DNA of 64,000 nt from Atriophallophorus winterbourni (taxonomy: Eukaryota > Platyhelminthes > Trematoda > Plagiorchiida > Microphallidae): contig JACCGJ010001550.1 of NCBI GenBank assembly GCA_013407085.1, positions 1-64,000 on the forward strand, in the 5' to 3' direction. A program made the position numbers and the translations under genes. The number at the start of each line of letters is the position of its first letter. The stretch's first letter is position 1. The notes under the pieces were generated by a model that worked only from the letters and a program-made list of their open reading frames with translations, was not told the origin of the DNA and made no database searches. Below, one piece after another: positions 48,416-58,439 of the stretch.

Positions 48416-48779
48416 AAATCTGTTACAATAGCATTGTAAATAACCGTTCATGAAAAAGAAATAACAAATAATCTTGTAATTTATAGCATAGACCAGTTGA
48501 ATACTTTCAATGAGTTAATAAACAAATGTCAACAAATCGTTATGCAACAAATACGTGTCCAAATTTTGAATGGATGTTACTATGCTGGGAGCGGTAACAA
48601 TGGTTTAGGGGAGGGAATTTCAAAGGAAACAAACACTAAAGAATAAAAAAATTGGCTACCACGTATACGAGAATGGGGAATATGTAATGTTGCTAGGTGT
48701 CTGCGTGGATGTTGTGACTCGCGGTATTCAAATAAATGTTTTAAAGGATTATGTGTGTTATGTAATATTTATTGTATAA
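48416..48779. other. Spacer
   Basis: No supported feature. Confidence 0.4.
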
Positions 48780-48965
48780 GTCTGAAGCTTCACTGAAGAA
48801 GGGTGTGGAGGCTCCGTTTTGCAATCGTTCCTCGTACATTAGTTTTCGGACATCACTAACGAGTTTCGTTGCATAATGGTATATTTAATCAATCAATTTT
48901 ATATCCTTTGAAAACCATGGGGTCCAAGTATAAGACGCATCTTCCATTGTTGAAAATAAGTAGGT
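48780..48965 (-). mobile_element. CR1-type LINE scrap
   Basis: The minus strand reads a YLDPMVFKGYKIDL-like segment and ATKLVSDVRKLMYEERLQ, the C-terminal region of ORF2. Confidence 0.65.
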
Positions 48966-49180
48966 TTTCAGGATTGTGGGCAACGATATGAGCGAGAATG
49001 TGTTTTGAAAATCAGTCTACATGAGTGTTGGCTCAATTGTTTGAACAAGTTGGTGGTACAAGCGTAATCCAACAGTGGCATACAAGTCATGGTTGTATTG
49101 CAGGTAAGCATTCGGTACGTGGTGTCTGTGATGATGATGATGAATGCTTCAAGCGCATACGGATTCTTAACCTACTGTCC

Positions 49181-49217
49181 CTACCTGATGAGTGCAAACA
49201 GGACTAAACCAATCATG
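49181..49217 (+). ncRNA. Hammerhead-like core, unit 1 (degenerate)
   Basis: CTGATGA (49185-49191), loop AAACA in stem II, then TAAA (49205-49208) in place of GAAA. Probably inactive. Confidence 0.4.
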
Positions 49218-49426
49218 GTGTGTGTGTGTGATGGAAATGCAAGCAAATGAGCTTCTTTGTTCACGGTCATGGTTTTAAACTCAGTCTACATTAGTGTGAG
49301 ACCATGTGGTTAAACAGGTTGGTCGTACCAACCTCATCCAACATTGGAATACATGGGCTACTTGATTACAATTCTTCCGCTGTTTCAAGCGCATGCGGAT
49401 CCTATTCTTACTGTCCCTACCTGATG

Positions 49427-49454
49427 AGTGCAAACAGGACTGAACCGGTCGTGG
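49427..49454 (+). ncRNA. Hammerhead-like core, unit 2
   Basis: CTGATGA (49431-49437), stem II GTGCAAACAGGAC, TGAA in place of GAAA (49441-49444), then CCGGTC with a GTC cleavage triplet at 49448-49450 and GTGG beyond. Stem I can pair TAC with GTG plus wobble pairs. Confidence 0.45.
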
Positions 49455-49505
49455 TGTGTGTGATAGGGAATGCATGCAAATGAGTTTTTCAAGGAGTATC
49501 CTTGT

Positions 49506-50244
49506 AGAACCCAGTCGGTTTTAATGTCGTTTTGCTTCTAGTAGATAATATAAATCTTAGGTGAATTTCATACACCATATTCTCAATTTGTCAGAACCCT
49601 ATTGAACAATAGCATCGTTGTATCATTTCCCTACTTTTTCTATTCTTGAACACAAACTACAACTTGACTTATCTTTGATACCAGTTGATTTGGAAAAGCT
49701 GCAAACTGTTGTGAGATTCCAGTTTCGGAGTTGTAAACAAAACTTTAGTAGTTTGTAAGCATTTCGTTCACATGACCCGTAATTCCTTCGTGTTTCAATA
49801 TTCAATGACACCATTTCCACCAGAAGACGGCTATTTTGATCGACGCAATACATCGATCAATGAAGATATATATTTCAAGTTGCTAATTGCGATGTATGCT
49901 CTATTTCGACATTGATAATTGATTTAGCACAAAGTCAGAACGCCGTTCGAACGTCAGGTCACAGATAAGAATGCCTGCTAAGTAGCATCAACCATGAAAC
50001 TGGTCGACTGTTTTCCTTCTGCTATTCGAATATCATATAAAACTTATTAATGAAATCTGACTTCAAACAAAGCGTAATCATCATGCAGTCATTGGAATGC
50101 GGCAGAAATATTCGAAACGGTGCTACGTTGGACTGATTGTGGAACTTAACTTAGTCCCCACAAGAAGATAAATTTAAAGTTGCGCAGCGACTGAGATTCA
50201 CTAAATACGGTTCGGAAATAAGTTTTCCGCATAAAATCCAACAT
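49506..50244. other. Spacer
   Basis: A minus-strand frame at 49,623-49,853 has no recognisable feature. Nothing supported. Confidence 0.4.
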
Positions 50245-50385
50245 TAATTAACAAAAATGCTCAATTGCATGCATTTCCATCACACACACACACACACCAC
50301 GCCCGGTTTCGTAGTGTTTGCACTCATCAGGTAAGGACAGTAGGATCAAGATCCGCATACGCTTGAAACAGTGGAAAAATGGAAA
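50245..50385 (-). repeat. Hammerhead repeat family 2 (single minus-strand copy)
   Basis: The minus strand reads CACTGTTTCAAGCGTATGCG, GATCCTACTGTCCTTAC, the core, then a (GT)n run (50281-50300) and ATGCATGCAATTGAG. Confidence 0.7.
50300..50335 (-). ncRNA. Hammerhead-like core with intact GAAA
   Basis: CTGATGA (50330-50324) and GAAA (50310-50307) are both intact, with GTGCAAACACTAC between and CCGGGC after (the cleavage triplet is mutated relative to GGTC in the 49.4-kb unit). Confidence 0.45.
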
Positions 50386-50772
50386 ACAAGTTGCAATTAT
50401 ACGTCACTGCTTGATAAGGATGGCAGGGCCAACAACATTCTTCCGGTATCCACCTCATCAACGCATACCTGTTCATTGCGTTATTATAAAATAAAATTGC
50501 AATTACAAACAGAACGTTTAACTTAAAAGTTTCAGTTTTTCTTCTAGACGAATACAATTGAAAAAAATCTTTCAAATTCTATAATTCAAATTGAGTTCCT
50601 ACCGTTATGCGAAATGACGGATTTTGAATGAAAAAACATGTTTATATTTTGTAATCACCATAAATAATTGTGCATATCAATTCACAAAATTATTTTGAAA
50701 TTTCCACTCTTTTGATGCCGGGTAAAGTTTTTTTCCAGTATTTAATCTGAGAATCGACATGTTTTGAGGCGA
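50386..50772. other. Spacer 3' of gene G
   Basis: A minus-strand frame at 50,327-50,575 overlaps the repeat and is not convincing as a gene. No canonical AATAAA close to the gene G stop. Confidence 0.4.
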
Positions 50773-52386
50773 TTATTTTGGGGTAAATGATTCCGTTTGC
50801 TCGATATAATCATACAAATTCGTTTGCATGTTTATCATGTCAGAGTGCAATTCAAACAGACTGTACGCGAATTCTTGAAATATTTTTGATGCATATTGAA
50901 CATGCATCATCTCAGATCGACGCTTTGAATGTGGATTCATAAACCAGGTAGGTTTCTCTTGGGCAGTGCTTGTACTGTATATGACTGTGCTCCATTTGTC
51001 AATATATTTCTTTGATATCGGTGGAGTTGCATTTCTGTCTTGCGCACTGGTTTTTATTTCATCAGTTGGTATGGTGGTCATGTTGAAAGGGTAATCGATT
51101 TCTCTGAAATTCGGCAACGATTTCATCACGTCTACAACAAGAAACACAATATAAATATTTAAAAAGGCAGTATTATTTGTAATTGTATGACAAGGCAAAA
51201 TGCTGTTTTATTTCATATCGTTGGCGTTTTACTGGATAATCACAAACATTCTGCAGATGTATTCTTAAATACTTTTATTTTAAAAATAATTTATGTTGTC
51301 CTATTCGCTATCCATATCAACTTATCTTTAAATCAACGGAAAACTTTCATTTGATTAACCTGGCGTCCATTTTTGATAAAGTTAAGTTGTCGGGATGAAC
51401 TTTGACATAAGTGCTCAAATGTCAGATCCGGTAAAACGTTTCCAACAGTGAACTACAAGTTAATACTTTAGTTACTAAGGACGTTAGGATTATATGAAAC
51501 AATCTTCCGAGTGTCACAGTCAAACTCACAATTAACGTTACCTTTCAAGACAAAATATCACATCACAAAATTTTGTATGCACTTGCATTTCAACACAAAA
51601 CCTATACATTACAATATTTATATAGCAGCTGAACGGGAATATGATCAACTGACATCAAAATTACATATATTATCACATAATTGATTGAATTACCTTGATT
51701 TCATTGAAGTCATACCAGCCTACATCCTTTGTATGTGATCGAGTCATTAGTATACCAATCCGAGACAACAAACTTATCTTACTCAAGGAATTATTCCATT
51801 ATAAATACACATCTAACAGTACATAAATATGTTGTTCTTAGCCACCTTCGGATGATGTCGGCCATGGATGTACATCAAAATCGCATGAATGTTAATGATC
51901 TACAGCTTTTCGAATGACTAAACAGTCCGATTCGGGAGGAACAATCTCTCCCGCAGCGCTAGCAGTCGACCGGTGTTAGCTGCACGCCGGCCGCGTGATC
52001 TGCGTTCAGCAGCCAAAAGCTTCATCTGCTCCTCCACAGCATGCAGACGACTCTTTGCACAATGCCTGCAATGTGAGCGATCAAGAGCAATTTCTTTTCA
52101 GCTCATAGGGTCAATGACAATATAGATATACTTTTAAATTATCTTTTTTTCTTTTCAGATATTTATCTATCTATCTTTCTTCATTCCTCCATTTCTTTCT
52201 ATTTTTTAATGTGTAAGTATGAAAGCCAAGGAGGTCGTTAGAGTTAACTCAATGCAATAATAATCCATTTAGTGAGTTATATAAATGTATATTTGTAATA
52301 TCGTGTAAAGGTAATAACTAACCATTTGTAGCGGAGCAAATCCTAATGCACACTATTAGCAGCGAAATTCCAATTGAAATTAGCAT
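50773..52386 (-). CDS. Gene G: small secreted protein lacking the Cys cluster
   Basis: Minus-strand exons 52386-52323 (64 nt) and 51131-50773, with a 1,191-bp intron (donor GTTAGT, acceptor TTGTTGTAG) in phase 1; 140 aa. Exon 1 encodes a hydrophobic signal (MLISIGISLLIVCIRICSA). The mature chain has a short Pro/Thr/Asn segment with N-glycosylation sequons (NMT, NAT) and a Trp/Ser/Thr stretch. A helical end of about 45 residues follows (MMHVQYASKIFQEFAYSLF; INMQTNLYDYIEQ). There is no Cys in the mature part, as in gene A. The intron contains a LINE tail (51.84-52.11 kb). The exon pairing is inferred from phase, TATA position and hydrophobicity; the long intron makes it less certain than the others. 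Confidence 0.65.
51838..52110 (-). mobile_element. 3' tail of C2H2-finger LINE in gene G intron
   Basis: About 270 bp matching the 20.28-20.61-kb segment (CGAATGACTAAACAGTCCGA; CTCCCGCAGCGCT), same orientation. Confidence 0.7.
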
Positions 52387-52427
52387 GGTCGTGATCTGCG
52401 TGCCAACATGCTTACAAATAATCAGCG

Positions 52428-52435
52428 GTTTTATA
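52428..52435 (-). promoter_or_regulatory. TATA box of gene G
   Basis: TATAAAAC on the minus strand, 49 bp before the proposed ATG. Confidence 0.55.
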
Positions 52436-52949
52436 GGTGGTTCGATGGTAACTGCGCTGTTTTTAATGAAAATCGCGTTTACATTGTTACCTACAATTTC
52501 AATTAATATTGTAATGACAAAAAATCAGGTCGAATTTTTCCTTACAAGCACACGCTCTGACGAAATACAAAACTTGTTTAACTGGGAAACAATATATGGG
52601 TGTATATTTTTCGTTTTTAATATTGTATCTGATAGAAACTGAAAATAGATAGCAATTGCAATGGATAGCAGACGGTTGGTTATTAAAACATTATAGTTTT
52701 CGTAAATTTCTTGCGAAATCACAAGTTGCTACAGACTTCCCCTATAGCGTGAATCGACAGATGAACGCTCGATACACCGTTTATGGTCTTGTAATATTAA
52801 TAACAATGAATATTCATGGATAAACGAAGTCATATAATGTATGATCAGTTGTTTCATGAAATAAATTGAACACGAGCGCTATCTTGCTAGCAGATAGGCT
52901 ATAGCCGTAAACCAAGTAAATTCTTGCACTCGACAAGGTTGCGATGACG

Positions 52950-53885
52950 AATCTTCAATCCTAAACTTGATTCTCAAATCTGAAGCAACAGCAGTCAAGT
53001 CATTGCAGTATTATAGTCCTATAGGGCTAAGTGACCACCTCGTGTTGTTCTTCGAATACGTATGCAGCGCCTGGAGCGCCTAACGACGTCAAAATCATTA
53101 AGAGAATCGATTACGCTGGCCTTCGCAAAGCATTAAAGATGCTAGACAAAAGTAGAAACTCATTTTTCCAGCCTTTTAAGATACATCTGGTAAGAACACC
53201 GAGAAAATTTTGTTACAAACTCCACAGGCGCAGTTGAAATTGGATAGCCGTGCAAAATTCGGCGTGGGCTAGACACATTATCTCTCGATCAGACGTATCC
53301 TGGGAACATTTCAAAAACAGTCCAAAGAAGGGTGACGTCCTTAATCGCCGAAGACATACAATATTATAATTGATTACTGATAGAACCGATGGAAAAGCAT
53401 CCTAAAATACTCTACACGATCGTGAACAAGCAACTAAGTTTAACCCGGGAGTTTTTTCTATTCATACAGCGGACGGATAGAAAGACACTGTAGGGATTGC
53501 AGCTGATATCCTAGCAACATTTTATGCGCAAGTCTTTTGCCGAAACTGTGTCCATGCGAACAACCTTGCCACTTTCTTTAGAAATGGAAAGCGTAAGTGA
53601 TATCGATGTGAATCCTACAATTGTGCAAAGGCATTTACACTGTCTAAACGTTAACGAATATCTAGAGAAGACGGAATAACGACGCTATACTGAGGTTATG
53701 TGAGCTGGAGCTTTGCGGCTCATTATTTGTTTTGTTTAAACGCTAACTAAATACGGGAATCGTACCAGCTGACTGGAAAACCGGAGTTAATGCAGCAATC
53801 TACAAATGATCCGTTCAATTACCGCCCTCTAACGCTCCTTTCAATGATTTCTATAGTAACGGAACGCTTGATGTGCTATTTCCAG
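52950..53885 (+). mobile_element. CR1-type LINE, endonuclease end to RT fingers
   Basis: The plus strand has GLSDHLVLFFEYVC (endonuclease C-terminus, about 53,027), a linker shared with 23.9 kb, and NDPFNYRPLTLLSMIS (about 53,808-53,855). Truncated there, with several frame breaks. Confidence 0.75.
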
Positions 53886-54589
53886 GTAAATTAGATGTCA
53901 TATTTGAGAGTGAAATTTGACATTGTTGGCACAATTCATGTAAGTATGGATACATACCGAATCTAAATTCATACAATTCCGTTTCTGAAACAGAGAGAGA
54001 AACTGTGATCTTTCAAGGCTAGAATATTGAGTTTCATTGCTAAACTACAATGTATGGGATAACATTGATTTAAAACGGAAAACAAGTTATGGACACATAT
54101 GAACGCAGTTGTTTATTCAACTTAATAATTCGGCAGCTAATTTTCTATTGTCAGTCTTTGTTATAATTGTGTGCACGAACATGCAATAGATTTGATCTTA
54201 TGACGCAGCAACATTTCGTCCACATCTCAAATATGATACATAGTCGCAGTGTCGTCAATGATACAAATACATAGTTCAACATAAAAACTTGAAGCCAGTG
54301 CAAACGTTATTATTTGTCAGCAGTTGGAAATGTATATGTTCATGATTAAACAGCCGAAGAAAATGAGGCGATATAATTGAGACCTTTATAAACATGAAAC
54401 TTTTTAACGGCACCTATATATTAATGAATTCTGCATGTGTAACGACTATAAGAGAACTCGTGTTCAATCGCCTATAGACTGCATCTTACAAGACAAAGGC
54501 TTTCGATATTCTCACACATCATTACGGCAATAAAGGAAATGGAAATTAGTATCAGATAAATAGAAAAATAAATAAAGTTAGCCTAAATC
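53886..54589. other. Spacer
   Basis: A+T-rich; no supported feature. Confidence 0.4.
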
Positions 54590-55330
54590 GGTTGATGTCG
54601 ATTATTGATATATGCCACAAGCGCGTGTCAATTATATGATACACAACATGCGATTCACGAGAAACCATCTCTCCCGAAGTGCTTGCTCCAATGGGTAATA
54701 CTCAAACGGTCAGTGACAGCTGCACGCTGTTAGCGTGACTTACGTACAACAGCCAGAAGCTGTATCACCGAATAAGAAAAGATACTCTACACAGTTCGTT
54801 CAAGAAAAGCGGTAAAAAGCAAGTTAGTCCTAACGAGTAGATCCAAGGAATCGTGTTGCAGCATTTCATTTTCTAAACTCCATTTTACCGTAAGTGCGTC
54901 CTGTTCAGCGGTGTACTTCCTGAATTCAACTTTCCATAAATAGGTCTTTTGCATACGACCATCTTCGATTTGTTTATACATGATACATCTAGCTTGGGCA
55001 GCCTGGCGTAGAAGCGAGAGCATACTTTAGAAGGATTACATGCATTATTTTTTGCCCATTTACGATATTTTCAAGATCCGCCGGATGCTCCTTATATGGG
55101 AAGCATTCCGCTTCTGTATGAGTTTTAAGTGGATGTTCCCGGTTTTATTGCCATACAGTAAGCATTCAGTACGCACACGTTGTACAGTATAATCTTGGTT
55201 TTCACAGTCAACTTGCGGGTGCCTCCGAAATCAAATTTCAAACAGGAAAAATAGCAGTTGCTTTGCAAATCCGCATAGCAATCTCAATGTCTAATTAGAA
55301 GTTATCCCTGATTGTCGAAGCATTGTTTCA
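54590..55330 (-). mobile_element. C2H2-finger LINE fragments flanking an unrelated open frame
   Basis: 54,590-54,786 matches the tail at 20.4 and 51.9 kb. 55,060-55,330 matches the RT C-terminal section at 20.87-21.04 kb (minus strand TECLLYGNKTGNIHLKLI). The 54,787-55,023 piece between them does not resemble the corresponding LINE section; it encodes 78 codons from an ATG (RMQKTYLWKVEFRKYTAEQD) and is helix-like and Cys-poor, with no phase-1 acceptor. It could be an insertion or a diverged LINE segment. Confidence 0.55.
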
Positions 55331-56132
55331 CTCTGTGAAATGATCACGAAAACACACACAATCGCACATAAACGTGAAACAATGAATAAGAAGGGCGTAC
55401 GACAAAAGTGCAGAAGCTGTACGAAATGGATTGTTGCGAAGGCACGTGATATGACTGTCATGTCGGGTCCGACCAAAGCCATGGCAGATGCGATGCGACC
55501 TTGACTAAGAAAACGATTATTATAATCAAAGACGATTCTATCGCATGAGTTTTTACATCTGCTCCGAATGCATACAAAGTTCACTAGTCCTGTGCAACCC
55601 AGCAGCTGTAAACAGCCCTTGTATGGTTGCGCTTAGAGGTGTGAATTGTCACCCTTAAATCGTGATTTGAAAAATCGAACTTAACCTTTATACATTTTTT
55701 AGAAATCAGCGTCGTCTGAACTCAAACGAGCAATAAATAATAGTTGTATATTGATGAATAACAAAGCGATAAAAGATGTAAAATGTGGATAAAAATGACT
55801 ACACGAACGCTAGTTCCAGAAGCAAGCACGTACATAAAATTAATAAACACGTAAACTCGGTACAAACACCGAAATCATACGCTACCGCAGCTTGAGACCA
55901 TTCGGTTTTCGGTGCTGACGCTAAGTCATATATAGCAAATAAAGAAAAGAATATAAGTGGACAAGCTCCACAGAAATTTGGTCAATCGATCAGTCACACG
56001 TTTTCGCAACTCAGTATAATATATACGCCAGATACTGATGCTTTAATATTGGAGGCTCGAATGCAGCATAGCTTTGTTTGAGCTGTGCAATATGATAAAA
56101 ATAAATGATTTTATATCCACTCTATTGAATAA
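55331..56132. other. Spacer
   Basis: A 97-codon minus-strand frame at 55,291-55,584 has no convincing homology. No other feature. Confidence 0.4.
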
Positions 56133-56445
56133 GATGTTGCTGGCTCCTTCACGACTGGTCGGGCAGACAAAGCTACTCAAATGTGCCAGTCTCGAGAAAG
56201 GTTCTTGAACGCTTAATTGCAATAGGTCAAACGGTGAAAGGTAGCCCAGGTCGTAAGGCGTGGGATTACAATTGTGATGGTCAGGAGTTCAACTCCCATA
56301 CAAGGCAGATGCTATGTACTGCTTAATAGCTGAAATAAGAGCGAAACTCGTGTCCAGTGCTTATATTATGGACCGCCGTGATCAAATTTGTGAATATTTC
56401 AAAGGACTTGTTACTGATGAGTAGTCACAAAAATGACGGACATTT
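56133..56445 (+). mobile_element. tRNA-headed SINE-like repeat with hammerhead core (copy 4)
   Basis: Body (CTACTCAAATGTGCCAGTCT), then a tRNA-like head with A-box-like GTAGCCCAGGTCGTAAGGCG (56241-56260) and B-box AGTTCAACTCC (56286-56296). The ribozyme core (56316-56360) and the tail ending CTGATGAGTAGTCACAAAAA follow. This is the clearest copy for the tRNA-like part. Confidence 0.7.
56316..56360 (+). ncRNA. Hammerhead-like core with intact GAAA, stem I and GTC
   Basis: Stem I GTACTG/CAGTGC gives six pairs including one G-T. Stem II is GCT/AGC. GAAA is at 56343-56346. Stem III is the minimal AC...GT around TCGT. The cleavage triplet GTC is at 56352-56354. The CTGATGA box has decayed to CTTAATA (56322-56328), so this copy should be inactive. 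Confidence 0.5.
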
Positions 56446-56487
56446 AAGAAGAAGAAGAAAACTTTATTCGTTAAAACGAATTTTCAG

Positions 56488-56772
56488 TTAATCAAAATAG
56501 TTTAAACACAGAATTTCAATAGGATTAAGAAAGACGTCAAACTTTGATGGGAAAATTTGAGATTGCCAGTCACATTCAAAATCAAAACAGCTTCGGTTTC
56601 GTCTGCAGGCATCAGGCTTTGTGATTGTGATGTATGTTGGTGAAAAGTCATGCTGCACGAATTTTAAACCCCATGTATAATTTTTCACCCGCATTTTTCT
56701 GACCGGCGCAGCAAATTCCCCATCTTTCAAAATACAAATATTTCGCAGCATTTGAAGCGTGCGGGGCATCAA
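56488..56772 (-). other. Unassigned open frame, possible exon
   Basis: A 94-codon minus-strand frame with protein-like composition and Cys pairs (CRRNRSCFDFEC). A possible AG acceptor at about 56,780 would open it in phase 1. A minus-strand TATAAG near 56,905 is followed 38 bp later by ATG with a hydrophobic start (MFSCVFIFSV), but no phase-1 donor joins them. Not enough to call a family member. Confidence 0.25.
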
Positions 56773-57620
56773 ACGTCCTTCGTTTACATGTTCGCGACAT
56801 GTTAAAACGTTTCAAAAACAAAAGGTTCCGTGTTGACTGAAAAAATAAAAACGCATGAAAACATCAATTTTGAGCACGGCCGATTCAAAGGCCCTGCTTA
56901 TAAAATGCATAAATGCGTAATTCGTTCGGTTGTTGAGATGCTGCTATTAGACCGCGCAATCTAACAATTCTTCTAATTTGCTATGAAGGACTTATTATGA
57001 GCTAATGTGACTGTATAACCCCAAACTTTCAAATCGTTCGCGAAACGTGTGTTAAAGAAATCTGGCAGATCATTCCAATACGGCGTGAAAATTTACGAAC
57101 TGAGAATTGATTCCCCGATAAACTTAAAAATTGGACAGGTAGCGAGCGACTCATCGAGGTTTTCCTTGTCTTGTTAGCAAGGGTTAGTAAAAACGACTGC
57201 CACCAACTTAGAATTTGCCACATTTTGTCCAAAAGCACAAAACTTTCGGAGCAGATGTTGGAATCATACACTCTCAATGCAGATGGCAACTACGTCAACT
57301 GATATCTCAAATCGAGTTATGCACGCTATTGCTTGCAAGCGATGATTGCATAAGATGCGCATGAGTGTGATTTTGTAAAAAGAAATGCGGGCTCAATGTT
57401 AACTTTAGGGCTGCAAAGAAAGAATCAAGTATTATATTTTAATCAATCATTTCAGAGTTCGGCAAACTACTGAAGTGGCGTTAACCAGTTGGCATTCCTA
57501 CTTATCACTAGTTCCACCGCCTTATTAAGGCCTACTTACAGTCTTTTGTTCGGTACCGAACGGATTAAAAGGGGATGAGTACCAGTGATGATACAATAAA
57601 AACTTGTTAGTAAAAATATC
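56773..57620. other. Spacer with ambiguous open frames
   Basis: Frames on both strands at 57,003-57,300 (plus: FKSFAKRVLKKSGRSFQYG; minus: 86 codons to 57,029) are open but unassigned. Neither has a clear promoter. Confidence 0.3.
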
Positions 57621-57691
57621 ACTAATAATAATATTAATATTAATAATATTAATAATAATAATAATAAAAATATTAATTATTATATTATTAT
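57621..57691. repeat. AAT-type microsatellite
   Basis: Imperfect (AAT)n/(ATT)n run. Confidence 0.9.
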
Positions 57692-58439
57692 CATTTACAT
57701 CGATTATTAAGAGAATGATATCATGCTTCGGTCGACATACAATTTTAGCGACCTCACAGAATTGTCTTGTTAAAAAGCTACAATTAGGTTCACATAAATA
57801 TTTAATGGAATTACTGGTGTAGGAGAGACAGCAGCTTTAATTTTAATTCTCTCTGATGGTGGCATGTAACGTACTCTTTTGAAGGGTTCTTTCTTGAGAT
57901 AATGAAATCGTTTCGATATCGTGTTATTTTCAGTTCTCTATAAATAATTTATTGTCGTCGCGATCGGCAAAGATTGCAAACTTTAAAAAAACGTTTCAGT
58001 TGTGATAAGTGCTTCTCTAAAACTTTCTTTTTAAAAGACAAGTTGGTGGATCGGTGTACTGGTTTGCTGCTTATTGTCCTGTGAAAACTAAACTAGCATT
58101 GAACTTAAAAATCATTTACTTAATTCCGATAGCACAATCAAATTTTTAGACAAAAAAGTAAAATCAATCCTGATACACCCTAAAAATGGGTTCAGATTTA
58201 GATGGAAGCAACAATTCATGAATTTATTTAACAGCGCAGGCAAGCTTGAACTGATTTAAAATCTGAATGTCAACTTGGAACTTTACAATTTACAAATCTA
58301 TTAATATTGTATTTGTTTAATTTATAACAAATTTCAACATGGTTATGACTAGAAAATATGCAGATGTAGATAATACAACACGACCGCAAAGATGATTTAA
58401 AGAAATCTTGGCCCTGCTGCTCACTCTAGGGACTCTTGT
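57692..58439. other. Spacer
   Basis: A+T-rich; nothing supported. Confidence 0.4.

Larger units (their letters stand above)
49013..49505 (+). repeat. Tandem dimer of hammerhead repeat family 2 (period about 246 bp)
   Basis: Unit 1 (about 49,013-49,265) and unit 2 (about 49,280-49,505) both run CAGTCTACAT..., ...TCCAAC, TTTCAAGCGCAT-type segment, CTGTCCCTAC, CTGATGAGTGCAAACAGGAC, GTGGTGTGTG or similar, then ATGCAAGCAAATGAG-type end. The two CTGATGA cores lie at 49185 and 49431. Confidence 0.8.

Noticed and set aside
51541..51625. TATA box plus ATG at 51,588 as the first exon of gene G
   Set aside because: The encoded peptide is not hydrophobic and the donor gives phase 2, incompatible with the second exon; the 52,386 start fits better.
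52346..52642. Plus-strand hydrophobic frame of 98 codons
   Set aside because: It is antisense to the gene G signal exon and promoter; its hydrophobicity mirrors the A+T-rich opposite strand, and it lacks a promoter.
55400..55500. Minus-strand AMALVGPDM resembling the segment after the nucleophile of ABHD11
   Set aside because: No GHSxGG precedes it, it is 37 kb from the other exons and the following residues do not fit. Probably chance.
56240..56300. Possible functional tRNA gene
   Set aside because: A- and B-box-like sequences are present but acceptor and anticodon stems do not close, and the segment recurs as the head of a SINE.
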